Positions 1-7,513 of a stretch of DNA of 33,869 nucleotides are shown here, piece after piece. The notes under the pieces are model-generated. The model was not told where the DNA came from and made no database searches. It saw nothing but the letters and a program-made list of their open reading frames with translations. The DNA comes from Methanomassiliicoccales archaeon. GTDB taxonomy: Archaea > Thermoplasmatota > Thermoplasmata > Methanomassiliicoccales > UBA472. Location of the stretch: NCBI GenBank assembly GCA_036504055.1, contig DASXVU010000042.1:1-33869 (forward strand), read 5' to 3'. Positions within the stretch are counted from its first letter, which is position 1, and the number at the start of each line of letters is the position of its first letter. The position numbers and the translations under genes are program-made.

Positions 1-465
1 AAGCACCTGTTCTCGGACGTGATGTCGTCGGTCGGGGTGGTGCTGGGCCTGTTCGTCGCCAGCGTGACCAACGTGCTCATCCTCGATCCCCTCATCGCGA
101 TGGTCGTGGCCATCCTTCTGATAAAGATGGGCATCAGCGTCTTCCGGACGACCACCCACGATCTCATGGACTCGGCCTGTGAGGAGGAGGAGCAGGTGAT
201 CGAAAGGATACTGAATGATACCGGCGGTTTCCTGGAATATCATGACCTCAAGACCAGACGGTCAGGGGACACTGTCTACCTGGACATCCATATCTGCATG
301 AGCGGTCAGGTCACGCTCTCGCAGGCCCATGCTTTCTCGGTGCGGCTCGAGAAGGATATCGAGGCTGCCATCCCGGGAATAGTGTCCAACATCCATATCG
401 AGGACGAGCAATGGTGCAAGAAGGCCCAGGTCGAACGGCCGAAGAGCGACCGATCGGACCGCTGA
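1..465 (+). CDS. Cation diffusion facilitator (CDF) transporter, C-terminal part
   Basis: The reading frame is open from the first base, so the gene begins outside the window. The first residues (KHLFSDVMSSVGVV) match the H-x3-D metal-site helix of CDF/ZnT-type exporters. Two hydrophobic segments follow, about residues 8-45 of the visible part. The cytoplasmic C-terminal domain comes next, with the D-x-H-I-C type strand (YLDIHICM) and a closing NIHIEDE motif typical of the family's ferredoxin-like domain. CDF proteins export Zn, Mn, Fe or Co by proton antiport; the substrate cannot be read from this fragment. The next gene is convergent, with its stop directly adjacent at 466. Confidence 0.85.
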   Translation, partial: KHLFSDVMSSVGVVLGLFVASVTNVLILDPLIAMVVAILLIKMGISVFRTTTHDLMDSACEEEEQVIERILNDTGGFLEYHDLKTRRSGDTVYLDIHICMSGQVTLSQAHAFSVRLEKDIEAAIPGIVSNIHIEDEQWCKKAQVERPKSDRSDR

Positions 466-1110
466 TCAATGCAGCCCGATCATCGCCCCGTATTTCGAAT
501 AGACCTCGGTGACCAGCTCACCGGCCTTGGGATTGTTCCAGTCATGCATCCACTCCGAGACCAGGCACTCGAGGGTGGTCGGCACCACCCCGACCTGGAC
601 CATGCGTTCGACCCCGTATCTGTGGGCGTCGGCCGTCGAATCCCCGGCGGCGTCGATCAGCCCATATACCTCGTATCCAGCCTTCAGGGCATGGATGGCG
701 GTATACGCAAAGCACATGCTGGTCCAAAGGCCTGAGAGCACGATCTTCTTCCTTCCCGTGGCCTTGAAGGCATTCCAGGTGGCCTCATCCTCAAAGGCGT
801 CGAAGCTGGGCATCTTTCGGGCGAACACCTCTTGGCCAGGGAAGAGACCCGAGATCTCCGTGATGAAATTGCCATTCATCTTGGGATTGATCGATGACAG
901 GACCACCGGGATGTTCAGGATCCTGGCGGCCGTGGCGGCCCCTATGGCGGCATTCTTGATGACCACCTTGTCACCGGAGCTGATGCTCCTGAACATCGAG
1001 GGCTGATAGTCCACCAGGACCAAGGCGCTGTTCTTATCGGACAACAATTCCAATTTTCCGTTTCCATTGATATCCATGTACGTGTCCCCATCGTTCGTGG
1101 GAGCAGCCAT
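466..1110 (-). CDS. Isochorismatase-family cysteine hydrolase (YcaC-like)
   Basis: 214 aa, the usual size for the family. The catalytic triad can be placed: Asp34 in ALVLVDYQ, Lys99 in ARKMPSFDAF, and Cys133 in GLWTSMCFAYTA, followed by the family's AGY-V-x-L-x-D-A strand. The long hydrophobic GLWTSMC variant of the nucleophile loop resembles the YcaC subgroup rather than true isochorismatases, so isochorismate is probably not the substrate. The sequence AAAAGGT lies about 7 nt before the ATG at 1110, which supports this start. The gene is 27 nt downstream of the receiver gene on the same strand and may be cotranscribed. The substrate is unknown. Confidence 0.85.
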   Translation of the reverse strand: MAAPTNDGDTYMDINGNGKLELLSDKNSALVLVDYQPSMFRSISSGDKVVIKNAAIGAATAARILNIPVVLSSINPKMNGNFITEISGLFPGQEVFARKMPSFDAFEDEATWNAFKATGRKKIVLSGLWTSMCFAYTAIHALKAGYEVYGLIDAAGDSTADAHRYGVERMVQVGVVPTTLECLVSEWMHDWNNPKAGELVTEVYSKYGAMIGLH

Positions 1111-1137
1111 AAGATAAACCTTTTCAGAAATGCAATT

Positions 1138-1527
1138 CTACTTGATTCCCTGAATGATGTTCTTGATCTGCAAAACTGTGCGATCTATCTCATCCATGCT
1201 CATGGGCTTGATGATGTAATGGAGAAGGTGGTCTCCCCCAGCGATCGACCTGTCGGCCGGGGAGAGCGAGCCGGTCATGATGACGACCGGGGTTTTGCTA
1301 AATCGTCCCATCCTCCGCAGAGCGGCGACCACCTCAAGGCCGCTGGCCTTCGGCAGGTTCAGGTCGATTATGAACAGGCCGAAGTCCTGGTCCGTCCTGA
1401 GGTGATCGAGAGCCTTGTCCCCCTCGTTGAACCAGACCAGCTCGTGCTCTATACCGGTTTCCTTGAGGATCTCACCGGTCAACCTGGCGTCGGCGCCATT
1501 ATCCTCCACGAGCAGTATTCGCAACAA
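1138..1527 (-). CDS. Stand-alone response-regulator receiver protein (Rcp1-like)
   Basis: A single CheY-like receiver domain of about 129 aa with no output domain. It has the acidic pair in VEDN, the phosphoacceptor Asp in LFIIDLNLP, Thr in VVIMTGS and Lys in YIIKP. The LNLPKASGLEVV pattern is typical of Rcp1-type receivers paired with PAS or phytochrome-like histidine kinases. A frame extends to a TTG at 1542, but GGAGGA (1540-1535) lies 7 nt before an in-frame TTG at 1527, so the start at 1527 is preferred. No partner kinase is adjacent. The hybrid kinase at 5942 is the only one in the window and pairing is unproven. Confidence 0.85.
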   Translation of the reverse strand: MLRILLVEDNGADARLTGEILKETGIEHELVWFNEGDKALDHLRTDQDFGLFIIDLNLPKASGLEVVAALRRMGRFSKTPVVIMTGSLSPADRSIAGGDHLLHYIIKPMSMDEIDRTVLQIKNIIQGIK

Positions 1528-1720
1528 GGGATGTTCCTCCAACTACTGATCGGTCATGACACATAACGCGATGTTCATGATTGAATCTTTCCCCTTTAGG
1601 GTTGAAAACTATAGAACGTATCACGCAAGGACAATCTCAAGGCTCTGTAATTACCGTTCCATGTCGTCGCTTAGATGAATAGTGGATGAAAGGATTTGGA
1701 AAAGGTTTCGAAGGGTTTCT

Positions 1721-3181
1721 TCACTTCCCCTGCATCTCCATCGCGGAAACGGCAAGCTTGGCCTCTTCCTTGTCCGCCTTCTTCTGGGCCTCGTGCTGAG
1801 AATAGATCCATAGAGGGAAGAACACCGCCAGTACTCCGAACCCTACGAAGTTCGCCATCAGACCGTACTCGAGGTTATTGATGTAGATCGCGCCGATTAT
1901 CAGGAACGGGACCTGCAGCACGGCCAACACCGCTGCGATGTATATCCATCCCCTGGGAGCCTTGTACGGACGCTCCAGGTTCTTGAGCTCGATGTCCCTT
2001 TTCGCTTTCACATACGCCGCCAGGCCGATCGCGAACGCGAACACGTAGGCGATCGCTGAAGCCGCCAGGATGGACACTGGACTTCCCATGAAGACCAGTC
2101 CGAGGTTGAACAGGGCGACCACTATGACCGCCCTCATCGGTTCGCCCTTGGAGTTGGTCTTGGCGAAGAAGCGGGGCAGGTTGCCCTGGATGGACATCGA
2201 GTGCATCGCCCTGGCGGCCGCCGAATAGCCGATCTGGATCAGGACGATCATGGTCGCTATCAGCAATAGGATCATGAGGGTGGCGCCAAGGCTGCCGAAC
2301 GCGGCATCCGCCACCATCTGCAACGGGACCGCGTATGGATCGTTGGCCCAGGCCACGCCAAGCGTTCCGACGACGGATATCTGGATCAGGACATACATGA
2401 CCAAGCAGAAGATCCCGCTGACGAACAAAGCCTTGGGAAGGTCCTTGCTCGGCTTCTTGTACTCCGGCCCATAGACGGCCACGACCTCCCAGCAGCAGGC
2501 GCTCCATTGGGCGATGACTATCAGGCCCAGTATGAGCATGATGTGATCCCCATCCCATGTCCAGGTGTCCGGGACCAATGACGACGTTATGTTCTCCAGG
2601 TGGAAGTTGCCGGTGAGGAACGGGGCGATGACGATGATCATCATCGGCACGATGGTGAAGATCGCAACGGCCAGTCCGAGCCTGGCGCTGGCTTTCAGGC
2701 CCCTTGATGCAATGAAAGCCAGGCCTCCGAGGATGACCAGGCTGAGGATGATATTCAGCGTAAGAGGATCCATGGCGGCTATCGAGGGGAAGAGGCCTCC
2801 CAGGTAGATGCCTATGACCATGATGAATATCGCCAGGCCAGGAGCCCAGACGAACCAATAGGCCCATGCGCAGAACCCTCCGATCATTTTGCCACGATCA
2901 TACTTTCGTTTCTTTCCGTCCTTCGACTTGAATATCTCCTGAGCAAATCCGGGAATGCCGGAGGCGTTGGGGAAGGTCGTTGCCAGTTCTCCGAATGCCA
3001 TGTTCTGTAGGAAACCTTGCAGAACTGACATTCCCCAAAGTAGGATGGATGCCCCCCACAGCAGGCCCGTGGTCAATCCTATGCTCGGTATGATCGCAAG
3101 AGGGATGCCTATGGCGATAAGGAATCCCTGTTTCCAGTCGATGCAGCGGTGCAGTCCGCAGTTGTCTTTGTCATCAGCCAT
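1721..3181 (-). CDS. APC-superfamily amino acid permease
   Basis: 486 aa with about twelve hydrophobic segments spread over the whole length, and the amino-terminal pattern of amino acid/polyamine/organocation transporters (IGIPLAIIPSIG... then FGELATTFPNASGIPGFAQE, the helix-2 region of APC porters). A charged cytosolic loop (KSKDGKKRKYDRGK) sits near residue 90 and the C-terminus is lysine-rich. The family imports amino acids or related amines by cation symport or exchange; the exact substrate is unknown. The ATG at 3181 has a strong Shine-Dalgarno, GGTAGGGGGA. An inverted repeat lies 107-127 nt upstream. Located in the cytoplasmic membrane. Confidence 0.9.
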   Translation of the reverse strand: MADDKDNCGLHRCIDWKQGFLIAIGIPLAIIPSIGLTTGLLWGASILLWGMSVLQGFLQNMAFGELATTFPNASGIPGFAQEIFKSKDGKKRKYDRGKMIGGFCAWAYWFVWAPGLAIFIMVIGIYLGGLFPSIAAMDPLTLNIILSLVILGGLAFIASRGLKASARLGLAVAIFTIVPMMIIVIAPFLTGNFHLENITSSLVPDTWTWDGDHIMLILGLIVIAQWSACCWEVVAVYGPEYKKPSKDLPKALFVSGIFCLVMYVLIQISVVGTLGVAWANDPYAVPLQMVADAAFGSLGATLMILLLIATMIVLIQIGYSAAARAMHSMSIQGNLPRFFAKTNSKGEPMRAVIVVALFNLGLVFMGSPVSILAASAIAYVFAFAIGLAAYVKAKRDIELKNLERPYKAPRGWIYIAAVLAVLQVPFLIIGAIYINNLEYGLMANFVGFGVLAVFFPLWIYSQHEAQKKADKEEAKLAVSAMEMQGK

Positions 3182-3287
3182 TCTAAATTCCCCCTACCGT
3201 GGTAAATTGAGGCATCGGGATGCTTGTGTGAGGCCTTCCACGTGGTTATCCGTGAGGGCCTTAGGCTTCCCGTGCCGTCCCCTAAGT

Positions 3288-3308
3288 AGTTGGATGTATA
3301 ATCCAACT
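3288..3308. promoter_or_regulatory. Perfect inverted repeat upstream of the permease (candidate operator)
   Basis: Arms AGTTGGAT and ATCCAACT, 8 bp each, are separated by GTATA. The site is about 107 nt before the permease start and is the only strong dyad in this 360-nt upstream region (3182-3541). The spacer and arms are AT-containing and on the minus strand include a TATA-like ATTATAC, so a bound regulator could block or position the basal machinery. No gene was seen in the rest of 3182-3541. Confidence 0.45.
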
Positions 3309-3541
3309 CAAAATGTTCAACGCTGCATGATATATGATGATTATCTTGGATTCATTGGATGTAGGTTTTGTTTCATATTTCTTAAAAAGATGAAACGAAT
3401 CGGAACGTGCCCGATTAGCGAAGCGGTCACTCCCAAGCGAAATGGATCACGCTCCCAACATATCCAGGTAACATTATTATTATGATGGTTAGATGATGTT
3501 CACTTTGTTGCAGGGAAGGGAATGCAGGAACGGCGCATCCT

Positions 3542-4333
3542 TCAGATGTTCGCCTTGAGTATGCGAAGTAGGGGTTCCCTCTCCTCAGGGATCCCTTCCC
3601 CTAACCGGGCAGCCGCCACCGGTGCCATCCAGACCAGAAGCTCTTCATCTCCTTTGCCGCACATCTTCAGGTATTCCTTTATGTAATTGTCGAGGAATCG
3701 CCCCATGGTGTTCTCCAATAGGCCTTCGCTGTCAAAGGCCATTCCGATGGGAAGGGTCCCGATATCGAACAGGACCGAGGTCATGGCAACGTCCGCCAGG
3801 TAGTTGCCCTTTCCAGCGTTGGCCCAATCGATGGTCAACGGACCGTCCAGGGACACAACGATATTCTCCGGATGGTAGTCCAAATGGCAGAGATGCTCCC
3901 CCTCCGGCAGCTTCCTCATCTTCTCCTGGAGGCGGTCCTTCCATCCCTGTTGTATCTCCCCGCACGTCCGGATCTTGTTCCAGAGGATATCCTTGATCGA
4001 GGGGAGTTCCGGCACCTTGTGCATGTGTATCTCGTGCTGTTCCTGAACGAAAAGGGCGATCAGTTTGTTCAGCGCGGTAGGATGCTGAAGTGTCCACTCC
4101 AGATAGTTCGGTCCAAGGACCCGGTCGACAAGGATGCCGTATCGCCCCCCCTCTTCGAAGAGATCACGGGCCGTGGGGCACTCCACGCCGTACTCCTTGA
4201 CCAGCATGCTCTTTTTCAGCTCCTCCTCGGCTGTCTGTCTCGTGGCACCCACCGGATACATCTTCAGGACCTGGTTGTCCTTATATTCGTAGACCGTGGA
4301 ATGCCTGCCCTGCGCAATTATCTTCATTTCCAT
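3542..4333 (-). CDS. Aminoglycoside phosphotransferase/choline kinase-like protein kinase fold
   Basis: 263 aa from the preferred ATG at 4333. The catalytic-loop motif HLDYHPEN (H150, D152, N157) and the metal-binding Asp in TIDWANA (D169) are those of the APH/choline-kinase/fructosamine-kinase superfamily. The N-terminal lobe has a glycine-poor loop (AQGRHSTVYEY) and a lysine in VLKMYP that could bind ATP. It is therefore expected to phosphorylate a small molecule; the substrate cannot be read, and antibiotic resistance should not be assumed. The frame is open to a codon at 4462, but the extra 43 residues are basic, low in family similarity and lack a ribosome site. Isolated on its strand. 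Confidence 0.8.
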   Translation of the reverse strand: MEMKIIAQGRHSTVYEYKDNQVLKMYPVGATRQTAEEELKKSMLVKEYGVECPTARDLFEEGGRYGILVDRVLGPNYLEWTLQHPTALNKLIALFVQEQHEIHMHKVPELPSIKDILWNKIRTCGEIQQGWKDRLQEKMRKLPEGEHLCHLDYHPENIVVSLDGPLTIDWANAGKGNYLADVAMTSVLFDIGTLPIGMAFDSEGLLENTMGRFLDNYIKEYLKMCGKGDEELLVWMAPVAAARLGEGIPEEREPLLRILKANI

Positions 4334-4511
4334 GTGCTTCCAACCCGGGACCCACTGAACGATGTTCGGATGAGCTGAGGCACAATAACGATTCTGCCAT
4401 CTAGACTTTTTGCCTTTGCGTTCGAAGAAATGCAGACAGAATTGTTGTCCAACGATGGTCAAATGAGATCAGAAAAAATCAAGAGGACATCCCTTTTATT
4501 GCCCGTTTGGA

Positions 4512-4555
4512 GAAAAACAACAACAGAGATGCCCGCATCGAATAGTCTTATGCGG
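4512..4555 (-). terminator. Hairpin plus T-rich tract after the rubredoxin gene
   Basis: Arms CCGCAT (4533-4538) and ATGCGG (4550-4555) are followed, on the minus strand, by a T-rich stretch (complement of 4512-4525). It lies about 135 nt downstream of the rubredoxin stop. This is a plausible end for the hemerythrin-rubredoxin transcript, since archaeal termination depends mainly on T-rich tracts. The region 4334-4690 otherwise holds only the presumed kinase promoter and no convincing gene. Confidence 0.35.
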
Positions 4556-4690
4556 TACATAAAGGAAACGGAACACAGAGTTGCCTAACGACGGTTATTC
4601 TCCGATTGACCATGTAGCCAGATGCCATGAGTTGCCCTAGCAAGCGGTAGGATTGGTGTCAGGCTGAAAGGGATTCGGAGTTCAGCTTGT

Positions 4691-4855
4691 TCAGCCGCTA
4701 TACTTCTCGAACATGCTCTTTGCGGCACCGCAGACCGGGCATACCCAGTCATCGGGAATCTTCTCAAAGGGCGTTCCCGGGGGGATGCCGCCATCTGGGT
4801 CTCCCTTCTCCGGATCATAAATGAACCCACACACTGTGCATTGGTACTTGTCCAT
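4691..4855 (-). CDS. Rubredoxin
   Basis: A 54-aa protein with the two Fe-binding loops CTVCG (C6, C9) and CPVCG (C39, C42) and the conserved [25 protein letters not shown] framework. It is a classical one-iron rubredoxin, a cytosolic low-potential electron carrier commonly used in anaerobes for reductive removal of oxygen, superoxide or peroxide. It starts 35 nt after the hemerythrin-like gene, so the two are probably one operon. That pairing fits an oxidative-stress role, as hemerythrin-like and diiron proteins often receive electrons from rubredoxin. Short length makes it easy to miss, but every conserved position is present. Confidence 0.97.
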   Translation of the reverse strand: MDKYQCTVCGFIYDPEKGDPDGGIPPGTPFEKIPDDWVCPVCGAAKSMFEKYSG

Positions 4856-4890
4856 GCTGAACTCCTCGGGATGGTAGGTGGCTCATAAGG

Positions 4891-5448
4891 TTAAATCGTT
4901 TCGTTCCCGATCGCCCTCGATTCCATTCTCTCGACCACCGAACGGTAGTGCTCATGGATCACGGTCTCATCGAACTCATGGAACCGCTGGATCATCGCAT
5001 CCTTCTCCTCCTTTGTAAAGTAGTCCATCACCGGGATGAAGAACTCCTGGTCCTCCTTGCGGATATGAGGGGGATAGAAATCGACCAATCCGACCGCAAT
5101 TGCCATCATCTGATCGAATGCGGCAGCGTCGCCCTTCCCATATCGTTCCCGAACCGAGACCAGCTCCGCCACCATCTTTCGGGCCTTTACATGGTCCTCT
5201 ATCAAACCGTCCATCATCAGCTTGAGGGCAGGAGACAATGGCCGGTCGGCAAGGTCGTGGAACAGTATCTGTTCCTCCTTCCCATGATGGGCTTGGTCCG
5301 CATAGGTGCGAATGAAGTCGACCCAAGAATCGATGAAACCTACATCGAACCTCCCCTGGGTCTTTGCCCGGTCGATCTCCACAGCCATCTGTTTGATCGC
5401 TCTCTCGATGAGGCGATGCTCGATCATCAACGGTCCGATGGGCATCAT
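4891..5448 (-). CDS. Hemerythrin HHE cation-binding domain protein
   Basis: 185 aa, predicted all-helical four-helix bundle. Candidate diiron ligands occur in order: H in MIEHRLIE, H and E in HHGKEEQILF, H in LIEDHVKAR, and H with downstream acids in YPPHIRKEDQEFF. This spacing is that of HHE proteins, which bind O2 or sense or repair oxidative and nitrosative damage. The C-terminal tail (about residues 150-185) is an extra helix. It is the first gene of the hemerythrin-rubredoxin pair. Two ATGs are in tandem at the start, and neither has a strong Shine-Dalgarno. Confidence 0.9.
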   Translation of the reverse strand: MMPIGPLMIEHRLIERAIKQMAVEIDRAKTQGRFDVGFIDSWVDFIRTYADQAHHGKEEQILFHDLADRPLSPALKLMMDGLIEDHVKARKMVAELVSVRERYGKGDAAAFDQMMAIAVGLVDFYPPHIRKEDQEFFIPVMDYFTKEEKDAMIQRFHEFDETVIHEHYRSVVERMESRAIGNETI

Positions 5449-5499
5449 TGGTAAACCACAACATCCACTGTGTTTGACTAGTTAATCACCTTTTTCATG

Positions 5500-5688
5500 G
5501 GTGACCGTGGACCTACGGTTTTCCTACGTTGATCTTGTCGAATTGGCCGCCAAAGCAAAGGCGAAAATGTCATGGCCAAGGAGCATGACTGCTATCAAGG
5601 AATCGACGTCGGTCAATATTCGTCCACGGTCACCGCTGGGTTGTTCTCTTTGCGGGAAGAGGTGTTCCTACCACCTCCTAACCTCTTC
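5500..5688 (+). other. Nested inverted repeats in a gene-poor gap (candidate structured RNA or element remnant)
   Basis: Between the hemerythrin start and the kinase at 5942 there are about 490 nt without a convincing gene. A perfect 13-bp inverted repeat (GGTGACCGTGGAC at 5500-5512, its complement at 5622-5634) encloses a second dyad (TTGGCC 5543-5548 with GGCCAA 5574-5579, plus GCC/GGC inside). A further hairpin, GAAGAGGT/ACCTCTTC at 5656-5688, is followed by T-rich sequence. The layout fits a folded transcript of about 190 nt, but it could equally be a small mobile-element remnant. A short frame from 5572 reads like a transposase N-terminus (QGIDVGQYSSTVTA). The rest (5690-5941) is AT-rich with no clear gene. 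Confidence 0.35.
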
Positions 5689-5941
5689 TTTATGACCTTG
5701 TTATTTTTCTTGATAATCATTAAATATCAAATTGACCGATTATCGTTCCAAGTTCTATCTCCGTTCGTAAAGCGGTCAAGGATGGCTGACATCATCTTTG
5801 ACCGCAATATGAACAAATATTCATTTTTTGAAACGATAATTACCTGGATCAGGATGGCTCGATTTCAGTTCGGATAATTGATAGCGGGCCCTCGGGTTTT
5901 GAAATACTCAGATGCCTTTGATTCTCGTAGCAATGCTCTCC

Positions 5942-7411
5942 ATGGACGATAACATAAAGGCACTCTTCGTCACCGATGAAGGTTATTGGGGACTGTTGCA
6001 GTCTTCAAAGGATATCGGTATCGAATACGAACTGGATCTGGCCAAGACGGACTCAGAAGCCCTCAACAAGCTTTGGAAACAAGAATATGACGCGGTGATA
6101 TCCGATGCCAGCATCAAGGATCTCGATAGCATAATGCTTCTGAAGGAAATGAGAGCCAAGGGAATGACGACCCCTTTCATACTCCTTACCGGCAAAGAGG
6201 ATGAGGAGATCGCCGTGGAGGCGCTTGAGAATGGCGCCAACTTCTATATGACCAGAACGGAAAATCCGCATCTTCACTTTGCGGAATTGGCCAGCATGAT
6301 CTATCAATCGGTCCTCAGGGCCAGGATAGAAGTGCAGCTCAGGGAGAGCAGGGCCGATCTTTTAGCGATATTCGAGAACTCACCCACTATGATCACCCTC
6401 GTCAACGAAGGACTGGACGTTATCATGGTGAACAGTGCGATGGCCCAGTTCATCGGGGACGATACCACGGTCATCGTTGGTAAGAGGATGGGAGAGGCTG
6501 TCCACTGCATCCATTCCTTTGAGGAGCCCGAAGGTTGCGGTCACGCGATCTTCTGCAAGGACTGCTCAGTACGGAAGGCCCTGGAATCGACCTTTAGGAC
6601 CGAGATCGGTATCAAGAATGCCGAGGTGGAACAGGATGAGATAAGGGGCGAGACGAAGATAAGATTCAATCTGCGTGTCACCACCGCTCCCCTTGTCATA
6701 CTGGGCAAGCATATGGTCGCGGTATACATCGAGGACGTGACCGACCAGAAAAGGATGCAGACAGCGATCTTGATGGCGAACAAGAAATTGAACCTTCTCG
6801 GGACGGTCACCCGGCACGATGCCGTAAACCAGCTCTCGGTGCTGATGGGAAACCTGGAGATAGCCTCCATGAAGGATCCTCGGTCGCCCCTGACCCGGTA
6901 TCTTAGGAAAGCGATCGAATCTGGGGAGAATATCGCCACCATCATTAATTTTTCCAAGGACTATCAGCTCATGGGGACGCATGCTCCGTCCATGGTGAAC
7001 GTCAAAGATTCATGCACCCGAGGGAACTCCACCATCGATGCCAAGGAAGTGAATGTCCACATCGAGACCGGAGATCTCCAGATATTCGCCGACAGAATGC
7101 TGGAAAAGGTGTTCCTCAACCTTATGGACAATTCGATACGCCACGGAGAGAAGGTGAGGAACATTTGGGTACGTTCGAGACCTTCGGAGAATGGTATTTC
7201 TGTCACCTTCGAGGACGACGGGGTCGGCGTGCCTTCGTCGGAGAAGGAAAGGATATTCGATCTGGGCTATGGGAAGCATACCGGCCTCGGCCTCTATCTG
7301 GTACGGGAGATCCTCAGCATAACGGGTATCTCGATCACGGAATCGGGTGAGGAGGGCAAGGGCGTGCAATTCGTCATGCTTGTGCCGAATGGGTCCTTCA
7401 TCGGCTCCTGA
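5942..7411 (+). CDS. Hybrid sensor: receiver-PAS-histidine kinase
   Basis: 489 aa from ATG 5942 (in-frame starts also at 5933 and 5912). Domain order: an N-terminal receiver (about 1-120, phosphoacceptor Asp55 in VISDAS, with FILLTGK); a PAS domain (about 135-275) with the cysteine set C189, C199, C205, C208; a dimerisation helix with H292 in VTRHDAVNQL, the archaeal-type H-box; and a HATPase domain with N-box NLMDNSIRHG, DDGVGVP and HTGLGLYLV. There is no membrane segment, so this is a cytosolic sensor. The PAS cysteines could hold a metal or Fe-S centre and sense redox state. Its receiver replaces the usual transmembrane input, so it probably takes a signal from another kinase. No regulator gene is adjacent. 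Confidence 0.9.
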   Translation: MDDNIKALFVTDEGYWGLLQSSKDIGIEYELDLAKTDSEALNKLWKQEYDAVISDASIKDLDSIMLLKEMRAKGMTTPFILLTGKEDEEIAVEALENGANFYMTRTENPHLHFAELASMIYQSVLRARIEVQLRESRADLLAIFENSPTMITLVNEGLDVIMVNSAMAQFIGDDTTVIVGKRMGEAVHCIHSFEEPEGCGHAIFCKDCSVRKALESTFRTEIGIKNAEVEQDEIRGETKIRFNLRVTTAPLVILGKHMVAVYIEDVTDQKRMQTAILMANKKLNLLGTVTRHDAVNQLSVLMGNLEIASMKDPRSPLTRYLRKAIESGENIATIINFSKDYQLMGTHAPSMVNVKDSCTRGNSTIDAKEVNVHIETGDLQIFADRMLEKVFLNLMDNSIRHGEKVRNIWVRSRPSENGISVTFEDDGVGVPSSEKERIFDLGYGKHTGLGLYLVREILSITGISITESGEEGKGVQFVMLVPNGSFIGS

Positions 7412-7480
7412 CGATGGACTTGATGCTCCACATCCTTGACCTGTTTCCCCTTTCCGGGTGGTCGCCCCGAACGGAGAGAA

Positions 7481-7488
7481 TTAAATAC
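7481..7488 (+). promoter_or_regulatory. TATA box for the gene at 7514
   Basis: TTAAATAC preceded by purine-rich GGAGAGAA (a BRE-like element) lies 26 nt before the ATG at 7514, so the transcript would be essentially leaderless. This decides the start at 7514 over an open-frame extension to 7436. Confidence 0.55.
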
Positions 7489-7513
7489 GCTCCAGGTCAT
7501 TGATATTTCCTGC

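Noticed and set aside
466-1110. True isochorismatase function
   Set aside because: The nucleophile loop and lack of siderophore or menaquinone genes nearby argue for the YcaC-like subgroup of unknown substrate.
5572-5877. 101-codon frame whose start resembles an IS110-type transposase
   Set aside because: Only about 25 residues look related; the rest is AT-rich low-complexity translation. Mentioned under the inverted-repeat finding but not called a gene.
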